Assembly (NCBI RefSeq): GCF_025766255.1
Contig: NW_026516666.1
Location: 620,001 to 684,000 of the forward strand
Source of the DNA: Zychaea mexicana
Taxonomy: Eukaryota; Mucoromycota; Mucoromycetes; Mucorales; Lichtheimiaceae
Direction of reading: 5' to 3'
Length of the DNA: 64,000 nucleotides
Part shown: positions 42,395-55,515 of the stretch, piece after piece
Layout: the number at the start of each line of letters is the position of its first letter
Numbering within the stretch: the first letter of the stretch is position 1
Notes under the pieces: generated by a model
Told to the model about the DNA's origin: nothing
What the model saw: the letters and a program-made list of their open reading frames with translations, nothing else
Database searches by the model: none
Program-made: the position numbers and the translations under genes

Positions 42395-44885
42395 ATGGAG
42401 TCCAAAGACGGACACGACGATAATGCAATGTCAAGCTCATCGAGTCGGACGGAGTTTGAGGCTTATAAGCCTAAACCCGAGCCTGATCTGTGGACTCTGT
42501 TCAAAAGCCAAGTGACGACCAAAGAAGGCTGGTGGGGCGACTTTGAATGGTTTAACATGTGCATGCCTACAATGTTTGTCAAGAAAGAAAAGAGACATAC
42601 CCCTTTTTGGGGTTTAAACAGCCGATTGCCGTTGGGTTTGGCAGCTGTTATGGGATTTCAACATGCCCTTGCCATGGTTTCAGGTACTTACCATATATAA
42701 GAAAAAGAATTCGGATATGGGAAAGTAAGTTTTAAAGCGATAGTTTTAACCTTCTTGTATATCTGTTTATGCAAAACTTATATATAGGTGTTGTCACGCC
42801 GATCTTGATTATGACCGGTGAAGGCGCCACGTCGCTCAACCTGGAAGCGAGTGATCAGCAGTATTTGTTGTCTGCTGCATTGATTACCTCAGGCATTTTG
42901 TCGATTGTTCAGATTACTCGGTTCAGACTCTTCAAATCACGTATGTCGATGCACTAGGAGTTCTATGTTGATAGAGCTGCTTCAACTTGATACAGATGAG
43001 TGGATATTTGGATCTGGAAAGTTCTTACAAAGCCATGATCTTGTATAGAATATTACTTGGGCACTGGTTTGCTCACTGTTGTTGGTCCCAACTTTGCAGC
43101 TATTGCAGCTGTCAGGTAAGAAGAACACTGGACGGAAACGTTGACTTTAGTGTTTTCGAGTATGTGATCTGATCATCGCTGTCACTTGATTTACCGCAGT
43201 GCTGTGGTTTCCAACATGTACACCACTGGATATTGCGAAACGGCCACACTCGACGATGGGACAACTGTGTATCTCCCATGCAGACATGCTTGGGGTGCTA
43301 TCCTCGGTACCTGTAAGTGTTGTCTTTTCTGTCAGGAATAGAAAGTGCAGTTTGGATGGTCAAGTCGATAAGGAAAGGACTCATACACGTTACATGTTTT
43401 CTCCAGCCATGGTATGCTCTTTGTTCGAAATCTTCATCAGCTTCTTGCCCCCGCGTGTCATCAAGAAACTTTTCCCTCCCATGGTCAGCGGTGTCACCAT
43501 CTTTTTAATCGGCTGCTCTGTGATCAGCACTGCTCTCAAGGATTGGGCTGGCGGATCCGGTGCTTGCGTCAACATGCCAGAGTCTGGTCTCTATTCCATG
43601 TGTCCTGATATCAATGCACCTCATCCTTTGCCCTGGGGCAGTGCCGAATTCATTGGCCTGGGTTTCTCGGTGTTCGCTACAATTGTTTTGGTCGAGAACT
43701 TTGGTTCGCCCTTCATGAAGAGTGCTCAGATTGTCATTGGTCTTATCGTCGGCATGATCATCGCCGGTGCATGCGGTTATGTTGACGGTTCATCCATAGC
43801 CTCTGCTCCTGTCGGTACCTTCGTTTGGACAACAACGTTCCCTATTTCTATCTATGGTCCGGCGGTTATTCCTTTTCTTATCGTATATCTCGACAATATC
43901 CTCGAAAGCATTGGTGACATTACTGCATCGTCAGATGTTTCCGGTGTTGAGGTTGATGGTCCTATGTTCTCAAGTCGTATTCAAGGTGGTTTGCTCGCTG
44001 ATGGTGTCAACTCGCTGATCGCTGCTTGCATGACCATTTCTCCTGTGGTAAATTTTCAACGGCCGATGGTTTACACAAATTTACTTTTACGAGAGTGGTT
44101 CTAAAAATTGACATTCCTATCACTAGGTTACCTTTGCCCAAAACAACGGTATCATCGCTTTAGTAAGTTTTCAGTCAGCCAAATCTACGCCCCCAACATA
44201 TATAAATTTACGTAATGCTTACTAATTGAATTCGGATTCATCATTAGACACGTTGTGCTAATCGTATTGCTGGCTATTTTTGCTGTTTCTACATCATCTT
44301 GTTTGGTATTCTGGGCAAGGTATCGGCTGTCTTTTTGGCAATCCCTAAAACGGTAAGCAAACAAAGAAAGAAGAGTTGGAAGGGAGAGATCATACACTTA
44401 TTTGTATGTAAGCGCTACGACTAACGTCAAACCTGTTTCTTTATCGTACGACGCAATATAAGATTTTGGGCGGCATGAATGCGTTCCTATTTGCCAGTGT
44501 GACCGTCTCGGGTATCCGTATTCTCGCTTACTTGCCATGGACGCGTCGTGATCGATTCATCGCCACTACTTCATTGGCCTTGGGTCTTGGTGTGACGCTT
44601 TGCCCTGGTTGGTTCTCACATGTCTTTACCTATCAAGGTGACAATGAAAGCTTGCTCGGCTTCCTCAGTGCTGTTGAGACGATTGTCAATACCGGTTACT
44701 GTATCGGTTCGTTGATGGCCATTTTCTTGAACTTGGTTGTGCCTCAAGAATGGGGTCCCGAGACCATGCAAGAAACTGAGGAACAAAAGAAGAAGGAGTT
44801 GGAGGAGATACGCGAGGGCTTTGTGCGCAGCAATGTCTCGGATGAGCAGGTTATCAAGCCCGATCCCGTCAACATCATTCCTTAG
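42395..44885 (+). CDS. Xanthine/uric acid-type permease (NAT/NCS2 family)
   Basis: Exons 42395-42683, 42788-42940, 43049-43115, 43200-43312, 43407-44047, 44127-44162, 44248-44352 and 44463-44885 give 608 residues, in the range of fungal UapA/UapC. Landmarks: GFQHALAMVSGVVTPILI near TM1, YYLGTGLLTVVGPNFAAI, LESIGDITASSDVSGVEVDG (TM8 substrate region), and the NAT signature QNNGIIALTR shared between exons 6 and 7 (44127-44162 and 44248-44352). The acidic/charged C-tail (EEQKKKELEEIREGF) resembles tails used for regulated endocytosis. Family members import xanthine, uric acid or related purines with protons across the plasma membrane. The exact substrate cannot be told from sequence alone. Exon 6 is only 36 nt and holds most of the signature motif. 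Confidence 0.92.
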
Positions 44886-46297
44886 AAACTTTAACTATCT
44901 TTAGCATTTTTCTATTAATCTCTCACCTTTCCCGTTTCTCTTTAATTATTTTTGTAAATAGCTTATACTTTAGAAAATCATCTTTTTAAAATTTTCCTCA
45001 TATCTAATTGCCTAATAGAAGTGCGGCTTTTTTCGCCTGTAAACAAAACCTGTTTTGTCGCGTAGACACCTGTTTTCATGACTGCATATGTCGATACCCT
45101 TTTACCGCATCTTAAGAAGTATCTCTAAAACTAGCATACCGCTATAACCTCGAAAAATCTGTAAATGTGACAACGGTCAAGTGATTTGAGGTCGTACTGG
45201 GATGCCCTAACATTGTGATAAAGCGATGAGCGACTAAATTGAGCCAATACCTGAGTTCAGAATCTCATGCAGAGGCACCTGGCAAGTTTGGTGTATGCAG
45301 TCATTGACATATGCTGGATCAGTTGAAGAACCGTGTTGATGCATTTTGTTACTTTTCTATGTACTGACCAGTGACAGAAGATCGTATTTTCACTGTGCGT
45401 TTAGACGGAAAAAGTTACATTTACGTTAAACAGGTCATACCGGCTACCATAAAGCTTAAATTGATCTGCCCTTCGAGTTACACGCATTCAAAGAGCCAAG
45501 TGTTCTGCGATAAAGTCATCTGCTTCCTATTCTTTAAAGATATTGGTCTCCATTGTCAAAACTACCTTTCCATTTTTACGGACACTCAATGAATGTTAAT
45601 CAGAACCCGTCGACATCAAAGAAAATAGAGGCCACCAATTTGATAATTTATAAAAAAAAAAAGTAAGCAAAGGATAAATACATGTGATGAAGATAGGTCA
45701 ACGAAGCATTTCGTAAAGTAGAATAATCAGTATACTTTATACACCATTAGACGGCTCATGATCAAGGTCGGTACAAACGCTTCAAAAATGATAGCACCCT
45801 AAAGCATTCAACAAGGTCACAATGGGCCGCTTAATCAACGATTACAAGTATCTGGAGATATGAACAAGGATCGATGGCGACAGCATCGCATAGATATGAT
45901 GCAGCAATCGGTGTTTATACATCTTCAGCTGCTGATTTCGTTCCCTTTCGGTTCGATATCAGAACACCCATCCTCAATATTATTATGTTGAAAGAATTGC
46001 TCCAACAAGCTTCAAGAAAACGGACGACACATCATCAAAAACATAAACGGAGGCTTTGAAGCAAGCGATTGAATATCGATCCGGGATAGTTTACTGTCAA
46101 CAACATAAACGCATGCTGTTTTTGGCTCTCGTGTATTGGAGGTAAAATGTATTGGGCGCAATAATCAAGCTAAAAAACCAATACCTTAATTAGCGAGATC
46201 AAAATTAAAGTTCACCTTTACCGTAAGTAAAGCATCATCGAAAACATGATCATGCGTATAAGCTTTCGCTTCATCAAGCCCCTACGGGGACTCGACG
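44886..46297. other. Gene-poor stretch
   Basis: 3' flank of the permease gene and about 1.2 kb without a recognised gene. Short frames at 45371-45592 and 45874-46059 have no motif I know. Confidence 0.4.
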
Positions 46298-46612
46298 TTG
46301 TTCACGGTTGGCCAGCTCGCATACTTCTTTCATCATACAGTGCGAATCAATGACAAAGAAATCGCCGCCTGTAGCTTTGCCTTTGTCCGTTGGTTCAAGT
46401 CGAACACTTGCAACAATGATTTTACGTCGGCAGGCTTGCAAATCGAGCGATTCGACCCAAAAGCGAGAACTATACATGTACTGTCTTTGTACAAAGACCG
46501 CTTGCCCCTAGCTACTGCGAAAATAACAGGTATTCATATCTTTGTCTATACACTCACCAATAGAAAATATGTTTTGAGAGAAAGCCGTTTTTTCCGTAAG
46601 TGCTTCTTATAA
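46298..46612 (+). pseudogene. Fragment resembling the C-terminal part of a CACTA-type transposase
   Basis: The frame reads FTVGQLAYFFHHTVRIND, then CSFAFVRWFKSN, SAGLQIERFDPKARTIHVLS and LYKDRLPLATAKI. The 'VxYFFxH ... FAYVRWF' pattern followed by a short promoter-comparison-like segment is found in CACTA/EnSpm-type elements of zygomycete-like fungi. There is no upstream transposase core, so this is at best a relic. Confidence 0.35.
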
Positions 46613-48426
46613 AAGACTTCATGACATATAGCCCATGTCTCTACAAATGTCTTTTTCTTATACGATATTCTACTAGTGTTTTATATGATGGACTCTTGGT
46701 TTGTTTAAGGATCAGTAGTTCCACCAACAAGGCGTTTAGCATTAAAACAAGCAAAGCGAGGTACAGGATTTTGGATTTTATTTTTGACACATTCTGTTTA
46801 CCAAAGAGAACAACAGAGGGTGATAGTCATCAGCTTTGCGGGCAACATGACACAGCAGCGAGGACGACAGTAACAACGACGAGGAGGAGGAACAAGACAC
46901 AATGATTGTCATTGTCGTCGCACAATATCTGGTTACTTTAATAACTGTATACACTTCTTTTACTGAGGTTGCTAAGTATCATTGGGGTAATGCGCAGCAA
47001 CATGTTTATTGTACTTCCTCACGACTCAGCAACAACCTCCACCATTACACTCTTACTCATGACCACTATCATATTCACAGCACATCCGCAGCAATACCTG
47101 TGTATATTATTAGTTATGGAAATCAGTATAAATATGGACCATCTTTTATGGAAAAAAATATTATCTATCTACTCGTCTATCTTCGTAACTTTACCTTCGT
47201 GGTCTTACTTCTTCGTGGTTATTCTTTGTGGGTCGTCTTTATTCTTCGTGTGTCGCAGCATATTTCTCGGCCAGAAACATGAACCATGAGATTCACGAAC
47301 GAATAGCGTGTATCGTACGTGTTCCTCTTTTATCCTATGTGCTTACAAGAAGTTACCACACCAATCGCGATAATACTTCTTCATAACATACAAAGCACCA
47401 ATCCCTTTAACTCCTTCCACGATTATTCATCAACCTTGCATCCGATTTGTAATCATATTAGTAAATCGATATTGTATAAATGTTATTGTATATTAGTTGA
47501 TCAAAAGGTATAAATACCTTGGATCAACAATCATAGTAATAAAGGGTATCTATCAACTACCATATTCTCTTCTTTGTGGTTACTTGTCAGTATTACTTCT
47601 TCGGGGTCGTATTCCTCTTCGTGGTCATCTCTGTGTGGTCTACTCCTGTGATTTCTGTCTATAAAAAATACGGCAGTGACACTGTTAGGTGTGGACAGGA
47701 ACAGGACAAGACAAGAAGGAAGCCCAAAGGTAGGAGACCAGATGACGAGGAAAGAAACAAGGAACAAGATATACGAAGGAAATAAGATAACAGACTGATG
47801 TTTTATTATTCAAAGACTATGGTGTATATATATCTTTTACTAAGGAATTTAATGATGTGAATAAGTGGAAAGATTGGTATTAAGGTTGATAATTAGGATG
47901 ATGATGATGATGGATGATATTGTTACTTGAGGAATTATGTGATCATCGAGGTTGACGATGATCACTTAGTAATAAGGTCGACGAATGTTCGTAACAGACA
48001 CTGTATGTTGTTGTAGCTATAGTTTTCAAGTTTTCATGTAACACATACTTCCTGTTTGGATTCCATTCCCCTTTTGATACACTTCTTACCTGCTGCAGTC
48101 TGCCGCTGCTTTCTCTTCTGTCATGCAGCCAACTATTACATCATTGCTTGCTGCACAGCTGTGCTTCGCAGTAACTCTTGTCATCACTAATTATATATTC
48201 ATAATATCATATTATTATTATTTATCATTACCACTGTAGCTTAGATAAAATGTACAAATATCCCCTCTCGCCACACATAATTAACATTATCTCTCAAGTC
48301 GTCCTTTATTATTCCTTCGTTTGGCCACTGACTGATGCACCAAAAGTAGCACAACACAACAAAAAAAAAAAAAAAAAAAAATTCACGACCCCTGAAAAAA
48401 ATAGAATTTGAATTGTCTCAAATAAT
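46613..48426. other. Repeat-rich region with LTR-like modules
   Basis: At 46925-47280 and 47500-47650 there are stretches with a TATA-like box (CAGTATAAATATGG, GGTATAAATACC) followed about 50-100 nt later by repeated CTTCTTTGTGGTTA-type sequences. A related stretch lies at 50703-50995. The arrangement is like solo LTR promoters, but no flanking TG..CA ends or target duplications were confirmed. A run of about 20 A residues ends near 48381. Confidence 0.4.
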
Positions 48427-48497
48427 GGAGACACCGAGGATCGAACTCGGGATCTTCTGCATGCAAAGCAGACGCCATACCACTAGGCCATATCCCC
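48427..48497 (-). tRNA. tRNA-Ala (anticodon UGC)
   Basis: Minus-strand cloverleaf of 71 nt: acceptor GGGGATA pairs with TGTCTCC (including G-U pairs); D arm GCC TAGTGGTAT GGC; anticodon stem TCTGC/GCAGA with loop TTTGCAT, giving anticodon TGC; variable loop AGATC; T arm CCGAG TTCGATC CTCGG. No intron. The TTCGATC T-loop holds the internal B box. Confidence 0.93.
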
Positions 48498-50035
48498 CAA
48501 CTTGCTGTTATTGATTTTATAACAGACATACTCTACACTACACTTCCAGCTTTTCGTCGTAAATAGTAGTAGTAGTAAAGAATTGTTCTAGCCATAGTTT
48601 TGTTGTAGTAAAAATAACCAGCCTTTAATTATTCTGTTTTGGCGGCGCAACACTTTTGCCAGGCAGCAAACAACTACAACAGAATTCCACTATACTAAAA
48701 TACATTGATAATATATAAATATACAAGCTTATCCACCTACGACTATCTGTCGTCTCTACTCTCTACGAGCCGATACCATCACCTACAACACACCATATTG
48801 TGGCAACGTCTCCCTTCTTAAGAGGTGCCATTTGTCAAGAAAGAAGTCTTAGGAATTAATCCTCAACTATTAATAAAAAAAATAATTAATTATTTACAGA
48901 AAAATAATAGATCTAAATTATAATATAAAAAATAAAAGATATAATAATGATTTTAATATTTTTAGATATTTTTTTTAAATATTTTCTGAATTTAGGTTTC
49001 TTATAACTGTGGTTGATTTCTAAGATTAAGATTAATCCTTTAAAAGTCTGATATTATATGATAATTAGTAGCAGTGCAACAACAGTAGTGAGTAAATCCC
49101 TCCTTAATATGAGGACGAAGGACGAAATGTTACTTATTAATGATATTTAGAGATATAGGATGTGGACTATGGGTGGTTCACACTTACATGAGTGGATAAT
49201 TAAACCTAGCAAGTTTACTTGTTATGGTTTAATATCCCTTATCACATAGTATTGGAACCTATATACTGCTGATTTTGAAACTACTTGTATTGGCCTGCAT
49301 GCTAAATTACTCTTTGCTTGCCTTCCTACACTGGGTGTCGATCCAATTGTTTAGCTCCCGATGCAATACTATCATCAAAGTCGTCTCATACATTGGCATC
49401 TTGGCTGGATGCCGAATGGTTGTCTGGAGGCAATCTGCCACAATTGCTCAGATCACCATCACCTATCTTAGGACCATGTCATCATCTATCTGTAAGCATA
49501 TGTGTATCTACAAGTTCCTTTTGTAATCCTGGATCCTATCTCCTTCATACTTAACTCGTTACTAAGAACTTGCCCTCACAGCAGCATCACTAAACATTAT
49601 TGGCGCTCTTATTGGTGCCGACTAACCAGCTTACTCTGAGACAGCGATTGTTTATGCCACAAAGATGACTTATTCACCAAAGACACTGGCATTGCCACCA
49701 CTGCATGCGACGACTTTTTGCGGTGGCTTGATCAAACCAATGGGAGTTAATCCTTAACTGTAAATCCTTAAAAGGTTTTATTAATTAAATTTATATCCTT
49801 GTTTAAACATGTTTAGGAAAAATAAAAAATTATATTATAATTTTTTTATTTTTGAAATGTTTAAGATGTTTCTTTTTTATTTTTTTTAATTCCTTGAAAG
49901 GTTTAGGTTTTGTATAAACCTTTTTAAACCTTTTAAAAAATCCTTTTATAATAAATCTAATACAGGCTAGGAGGTACGACGACACCCAGTTCAATAAAAA
50001 ATCAATGAAGTTAGATTTTTCTTAGAACACTTAAC

Positions 50036-50103
50036 AGTATTAAGAATAATAAATAATTAGTGGTTTACCACATAATTTATTATTATGAAATAATACTTAA
50101 TGC
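50036..50103. repeat. AT-rich hairpin
   Basis: GTATTAAGAATAATAAATAA on the left pairs imperfectly with TTTATTATTATGAAATAATAC on the right, around a GTGGTTTACCAC centre that is itself a palindrome. Confidence 0.6.
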
Positions 50104-51009
50104 TGAATCACACCTATCTCTTTCCTATTCGCCCTCCCCTACACCTAACTACTTATACTAGTTCTTTACAAACAAAAAAAAAGAAAGAAAAGAAACATAT
50201 TAAAAAAAAAGATTCCCTATCCCTTGCCACTTTGTAGCTGCAAGCTCCCGCCCCACCTTTCATCTCTCTTAACCTTGTGCACTCTTGTAACCCTAGATAC
50301 TCCCCTTTTGTTTTCTCTCAAACTCTGTATCATTTTACTCTACATTTCCCCTTTCTGACTCTGGGGTTTTTGTTCACTAGTCACAGCGACCGGGCTTTAG
50401 TGAGTATGCGATTGGCGAAGCGCTTATATGGCCATTTAATAAAAATTTATAAAGTTTGAACCATACAAACGAACACACAAGCAACGAGTAGAATTCAGGA
50501 TCCAACAGCATTGCAATTGTAGCACATTATATGGTTGTATCATATGCCAAACGAGAAGACACTTTATTAGAAAAAGATTATAAGTAGCCACATTATCACA
50601 AGCAATAAAAAGTATCTTTTAACAACCCTCTATCCTCTCTGATTACCCTTTGTTCTTAACCTTTCTCATTGGCTACGGATCCACCTACTAAAAAGCGACT
50701 CGACAGTAGTACAACATCCGGTTATTTTAATAACCATAGATACTTCTTTTACTGTGGTTGCTAAGTCATCCTTGACGTAATGCGCAGCTACTTACTCTTG
50801 TACTTCCTTGATGCGCAACATCAATCATCAACATCATCACCTTTGTCATTACCACGATTATATATGCAGCATCATTTGTATATTTTTAGACTTAGAAAAC
50901 AGTATAAATATAGGTCATCTTTTTGAATAAAACATCATCTTTCAGTTCTTCTATTTCTTTGTGGTTACCTTTGTGGTCGTCTGATCCTATCTACTGGAAA
51001 AAACGGTGT

Positions 51010-51130
51010 GTATTAAACTAATATTCAACCATTTTTACACGTTTAATATCAGCATGTATTTAACTGATATTCAACTAATATTCAACTCTTTACGTATTCA
51101 ACTGATATTTGACTAGTATTCACCTAGTGT
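51010..51130. repeat. Cluster of degenerate 12 bp repeats
   Basis: Variants of ATTCAACTGATA / ATTCAACTAATA / TTTAACTGATA occur at least seven times in 120 bp, including ATTAAACTAATA and ATTTGACTAGTA. Confidence 0.6.
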
Positions 51131-51564
51131 AATTGTTGTTCAACCCGTTTAACAGCAATTCCGCTTACCCACCATCATGAATAAGTTCGCCAATTGAACT
51201 TCAACCATACTGCATATGAGGATGGTCGTGCTGTTTCTCAATATTCTGTGTTAGAGCAACTCAGTTTCGCCACCGTGCCTAAAGCAACGTTTTATTTATC
51301 CCTCCCTATAAAAAAAACTGAAGTCCACAATGTCAAATTCTAAAGATTGCTGTTGCCATTGCACAATCAGCTGTGAGAGCAAAAAAGAAGAGGTGCTTCA
51401 AGAGACAATAGAGAGGCTACGATTTGATAGGCGCCGTCTGTTATAACGCTATAACATCATTAACGTTTAGGCAGCATATACATTGTTCAAATGTTGTTCT
51501 TTCTATTATTATTTTTCTTCTCACAAGGCGACAAGAGGAAGAAGGCAGTAATACTTTTATTGAC

Positions 51565-54500
51565 GGGTATTACTAGAGACATTCCAAAAAAGTGATTCGA
51601 CACTCCATTTTTCCTCGAATAAACCAAATAGTTGCACAAAAATAAACAGTTGCTCTATAAATATATCGCTTGATGGACCTTCTGATGTTGGAGTGCAGGA
51701 TGTAGACCATAGAGAGTAGAGTGCAAAATGGAGTGCTAAGAGCGAAATAAAGCTTGAGTTGATATTTTATCGATTTTATCATGGACATGTATATTAAATG
51801 TTAATATTAATATAAAAGGAATAGGAGAAAATCGATAATGATATGTGAAAGCATCACACAGATGCATAAGAAAAAACTATTTATAAAAATTGTTTCTTTC
51901 TAAACATTTTCCTCAATGTTGACCTTTTTGATGTCCAAATATCTCCAAACGTTTTCGCGCAAAACATACATGTGACCCATCTTTTCACAAGCTGTTACAA
52001 CCGATCGTTCGATAAAAGGCCATTGTAGTTTCTTTGCAGTTTTCATTTCTAATGTCGCCCAATGACATCCTGAAACGAACTGCATGATAAGAGGTAACGG
52101 TCGAGCATTCGTTCCTGGTCCTTCAAATGGTACAAACAACAATGACGCCGTACAGTACGTTCCATTTTCGTTTTGTCATCTCTGTCTGGATACACAGCAA
52201 TAGGTCGTCTGTATGTATCAGCAGCAAGTTGGGCACAACTAGGAGTGTAGTAGAACCAATGCTTGCTGGGGCATCTTGGATATTTGCCTTCAGTGTTGCG
52301 GGTGTAGTCAAGGCCAAAAGCGATCGTCTCCTCGAGGCGAGCAAGGTCATACATGCTGATGAAATACTTCGAATATATGTCCTTGTTTTTGTGCAGGCAC
52401 TCTAACATTTCCTTTTTGACCGTCATGAATTGTTCTTGGTCTCCTTTAACGCAATGCACGATGGTGCGGAAGCCACACCAGCCGTCAGAAGCAATATTAA
52501 CTGTCCCATGAATGCAATCCCTCGGAATATCTGGGTAAGCTAAAAAGGAAAAAGACTCTGGTTTAGGTTCGGATATGTACAATCATATATACATTTATTA
52601 GTATAAAATGGGAATAGTACATATGACGAAGAATTGTTCTGAATACAAAAAGACAGACCTTTTACGAGCACGTTCCAAATACAAAGTTTCTTGATCCCTT
52701 TTCGATGTTGAAAGGACATAGTCGTCGTGTTGTACTTCGCTGGTTTGAAGGGCCTTTTTAGGCTTATCGTCACCAGCAGCATTAAGCAGCTCTTCTTTCT
52801 TTTCGGTCTCAAAAGACGATGGGATCCTTTTGTTCTTCGTATTCTTGGGCCTTCCTTTCGTAGCAACTGGCTCGGAAACGTGACTTCAGTGAGATCAACA
52901 GTCTCAACGTCTTCCTCAAGGATCTCCTCAAAACGGGATAGCAGTTTGACTTTCTCTTGTTCAATTTCCAAAGAAATAATTTTGTTCTTTACATTTGAAA
53001 CGAGCTTCTCCTCATGGTGATCAACTAATACCGCTGGGTCTTTAATTTCAAAGAGAGCTATATAATACATTTAGGAAGCACATTCATATGAAAAGGTATT
53101 GACAACATGCTATTGTTACTAGATGAAGCTGTATAATAGTACATATCTGAATCATACTGTAGAAGCCAACGTTTGAAAATCTCATTCAAGTCAACAGCAG
53201 GACTGTTAAGGTTGATCATATGCTGGCATGGTAAACCGAAATTGATTCTACTCGTGCAAATATGATCCAATGTGTCGCAATTGATTTGGTTGCCTACTTT
53301 TTTCCACGCATGGTCAAGCTCCTTTCGAATTCGGTTTAAAGCAAAGAAACTGACATGGCCGAAAAGGTTTCTTACAGCTGCACTCTGACGCTTTGTGAAA
53401 AGTGGAGTGTTGCGAAGCTCGTTTATGAAGTCCATCTTTTCTTTTTTAAACTTTTAAGCATCAAAGTTAGCTTATTTGCATATCGCTACATAAAAATTGA
53501 ATAGCAAACACTGGAGATGAGTGAGGATATAGAATTCTTACTGTCTTCTTTATGACTTCGTTAATAGCTTTAAACGTGCGATAGAGGCTGCCCGTCGTTT
53601 GCATAGTATCTTTGATGATCCAATGAGTCCCTTCTGTTCGTGATGTGGTTCGCACATTAAGGTTGAACTGCTTTCCAGCCTGCGGTGCAGCCCATTTATC
53701 CTTGTAGGTGAGCACACTAGATGTAAAATAACGCGAGGGTACAGTGAGTTAATTAAATCACCCTTATCACATACTTAATCTACATAATTTCAAGCAAACC
53801 GTTACAAAGTAAGAGATACATACCTTTCGAGATACTTGATGATTTTTGTCTTACGGGCAACTGCGATTTTGTTTCTTTTTTTCATTTCCCTGTCTTCCCT
53901 TTTTTTGTTTCGCAGTACCTCTTTTTTTGTCGGCTTCTTTTCTTGTTCTTCATCTTTTTCTTCTTTTTTGTTCAGCTTCTTTTCTTTTGCTTCAGCCTTT
54001 TTTGATGTCTTGTTTTTCTGCCTGTTCGATCATTGCTGCTGCTGCATCCTCCGCTAGTTGGCGATATTCCTTGATTGCTTCTTCGAATTTCTCTTCGTCT
54101 TTGTACTTGTAAATCAAGCAATTCACAACGCTCTTGACTTGCTTGTACTTCTCGCTTTTCTTCGGAAAGCAGCCACCGAACTGAGAGATCAAATGCTGCG
54201 CCATGTGCCAACCGCATAAAAGATGAATCGATTTCGGAAAGATAGTATCGATGGCAGTGATGAGCGCCTTCTCGTTGTCAGTAATGAAGATACCGACATC
54301 ACCTTCGGGCCAAATAGTATCACGCATGGTCCTCATAACCCATAGATAGGAATCGGTTTTCTCATTGACGACGACTGCTGATGCAATTAATATATTGTGT
54401 AGCGACGTCGTACCAAGGTTACTGATCCCAACAACGTTGATTAGCGGCACCTTGCTATCGTTCGTTCCATACGTCGCATCGAGACTGATGACTTCTTTAA

Positions 54501-55515
54501 ATCGCCTTGCTTTTTCCAAGCCAACTTGATGCGTAACGAACAATGCTTCCAATGTTTCCGTTTTACTATCTATCCAATATCTTACGATATATTGATTGCT
54601 GACCAAGAAGCTGAATAGTTTGCTGAATGCACCAGATTTGTCGTCCTTGAATATTTTTTGGCGGAAATTGTAAATATCCTTGATCGTCACGATTGTGCCT
54701 TCGTCGTTGTTTTGTAACTTTTGACAAATCTTGGCTGGTTTGATAGAGTTTTCTGTCATTGACAAGATGCGACTGGCAATATCAGCTGTTGGCTTTCGAT
54801 ATTGATGGTAAGTTGCTGCTGTGTTACTGTCACATGAATGATTGTGGCTGTCGGCGCTGCTGACACGTTTCATCACCCCTTTTTTGATTTCTGCATGTAT
54901 GAACCAAAGAGCTCCCAAGCACAACCGGTGCTCTGTGTGGATACCAGTCTTTCACGTTCATCATCGTCGATGTCATGACAGTTCCTGTAGACACCCCCAT
55001 GGACACAGTGGATGTAGATATTTCGACTGTTGCTGCGCTTGGTGGATGTTGCAAACTGATTCTTTGGGGCCATCTCTTGAACCTTTGGTCGGAGCTGATT
55101 TTTCGAATCATATTTGGTGCCAATAAGATCGACCATGGTATCTGTTCTTGTAGCGTTCATTTTGATAGAAAAGGGAGAGAGGAAGAAAAGGGGATTTATC
55201 CTTTTTCTTTTATAAACTTGTCAACTTATATAATAGACACTTCGTAGCTTTATCAGTTATGGTAGTAGTAAACAATTTCATAAGCTCAACGCCTACGACG
55301 CCATCATGGCAATTGCAACACTCCAAACACTCCAAACGCCTACAACGCCATCATCATGGCGATTGCAACACTCCAAATACTCCTCTTCCTTTAATAGTCC
55401 TTTGTTAGTATGGTCATAGAGCAACTATTTATTTTTGTGTAAGCTTAACTATTTGGTTTATTTGAGGAAAAATGGAGTGTCGAGTCACTTTTTTGGAGTG
55501 TCCCTAGTAATACCC
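51565..55515. mobile_element. MULE DNA transposon with terminal inverted repeats of about 100 bp
   Basis: The left end GGGTATTACTAGAGACATTC (51565 on) and the right end, read on the minus strand, GGGTATTACTAGGGACACTC (from 55515) match over about 100 bp, including CGACACTCCATTTTTCCTC and CAGTTGCTCTATA/TAGTTGCTCTATG. Between them lies a minus-strand MULE transposase region. The 9 bp flanks (TTTATTGAC and TAATTTTAA) do not match, so either the target duplication has decayed or the neighbouring palindromic element altered one side. Confidence 0.85.
51900..55160 (-). pseudogene. MULE transposase with FAR1-like finger, SWIM-like motif and OTU-like peptidase domain, several frameshifts
   Basis: Order on the minus strand: FAR1-like N-terminus (GGVYRNCHDIDDDE ... 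GCAWELFGSYMQKSK / GVMKRVSSADSHNHS), with a frame break at an A6G4 run near 54885. The MULE core follows (KEVISLDATYGTNDSKVPLI, FITDNEKALITAIDTIFP, IHLLCGWHMAQHL), then a lysine-rich coil after a second break at an A6 run near 54000, and exons with RTTSRTEGTHWIIKDTM and the SWIM-like CTSRINFGLPCQHMI. The C-terminal region has ASDGWCGFRTIVHCV (Asp and Cys of an OTU active site) and, in another frame, FVSGCHWATLEM (His). A transposase joined to an OTU-type deubiquitinase-like domain is known from some MULEs. With at least three breaks this copy is probably dead unless the breaks are sequence errors. Confidence 0.75.

Larger units (their letters stand above)
48498..51564. other. Gene-poor, AT-rich repeat region
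   Basis: No gene recognised. Notable pieces: AT-rich foldback-like segments at about 48845-49045 and 49740-49970 with related ends (TTAATCCT.. / ..TTAATCC); an imperfect hairpin at about 50036-50103; an LTR-like copy at 50703-50995; and a cluster of degenerate ATTCAACTGATA-type repeats at about 51010-51130. Confidence 0.4.

Noticed and set aside
46902..47289. Hydrophobic overlapping plus-strand frames
   Set aside because: They lie inside the LTR-like repeat module and shift frames between copies, so they are not genes.
53836..54112. Phe/Ser-rich plus-strand frames
   Set aside because: Antisense of the lysine-rich coil in the MULE gene.
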